Shown here: piece by piece, positions 5,548 through 5,573 of the stretch
Layout of the letters: each line of letters begins with the position of its first letter
Position numbering within the stretch: the first letter of the stretch is position 1
Assembly: GCA_022712835.1 (NCBI GenBank)
Contig: JAFLJU010000341.1
Coordinates: forward strand, 1 to 5,573
DNA length: 5,573 nt
Source: Desulfobacteraceae bacterium
GTDB taxonomy: Bacteria; Desulfobacterota; Desulfobacteria; Desulfobacterales; Desulfobacteraceae
Direction: 5' to 3'
Made by a program: the position numbers and the translations under genes
Notes under the pieces: model-generated
Seen by the model: the letters and a program-made list of their open reading frames with translations, nothing else
What the model was told of the DNA's origin: nothing
Databases searched by the model: none

Positions 5548-5573
5548 TACTCTCTTTGGGTCCCATTTCCAGT

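Noticed and set aside
5328..5569. A 12-base direct repeat gggtcccatttc at 5328-5339 and 5558-5569
   Set aside because: It is short, one copy is ordinary cupin coding sequence (Glu-Met-Gly-Pro), and no further similarity flanks it; probably chance.

Overview
The window looks like chromosomal DNA of a free-living Gram-negative-type bacterium with moderate GC. Gene style and the mix of families would suit an anaerobic Desulfobacterota member (Desulfobacter/Desulfobacula-like), but that is an impression from protein style, not a demonstrated assignment. There is no rRNA, tRNA, CRISPR array or recognisable transposase.

Layout. (1) Bases 1-123 hold the last 40 codons of an unrecognised + strand gene, followed by a strong hairpin with a T-run (191-242) that serves as its terminator. 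(2) Bases 280-2727 are a self-contained divergent pair: a CoA-acylating methylmalonate/malonate-semialdehyde dehydrogenase (mmsA/iolA family, - strand) and a GntR/FadR-type regulator (+ strand). Their 267-base intergenic region holds two copies of the palindrome TGATATATCA, one just downstream of the likely mmsA -10 and one on the likely gntR -10. The simplest reading is a local repressor controlling the dehydrogenase and itself. (3) Bases 2728-3068 hold no long gene, but on the - strand there is a 44-codon ORF with a DUF1127-like core, ending in a hairpin/T-run terminator that meets the gntR stop codon. An out-of-frame coding-like fragment overlaps its 5' end. (4) Bases 3069-5465 are a tight - strand operon of three genes: a TM1459-like four-histidine cupin, a 538-aa protein with distant galactose-1-phosphate uridylyltransferase/HIT-like character in its C-terminal half, and a 135-aa protein of unknown family. 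The cupin has a plausible promoter at 5518-5547.

The most notable points are: the unexplained cupin / GalT-like / small-protein operon; a 31-base, 28-identical direct repeat that brackets the mmsA-gntR module (153-183 and 2758-2788), the right copy lying inside the DUF1127-like ORF; and that micro-ORF itself. The module between the repeats could have been inserted or rearranged as a unit, but no recombinase is present to prove it.
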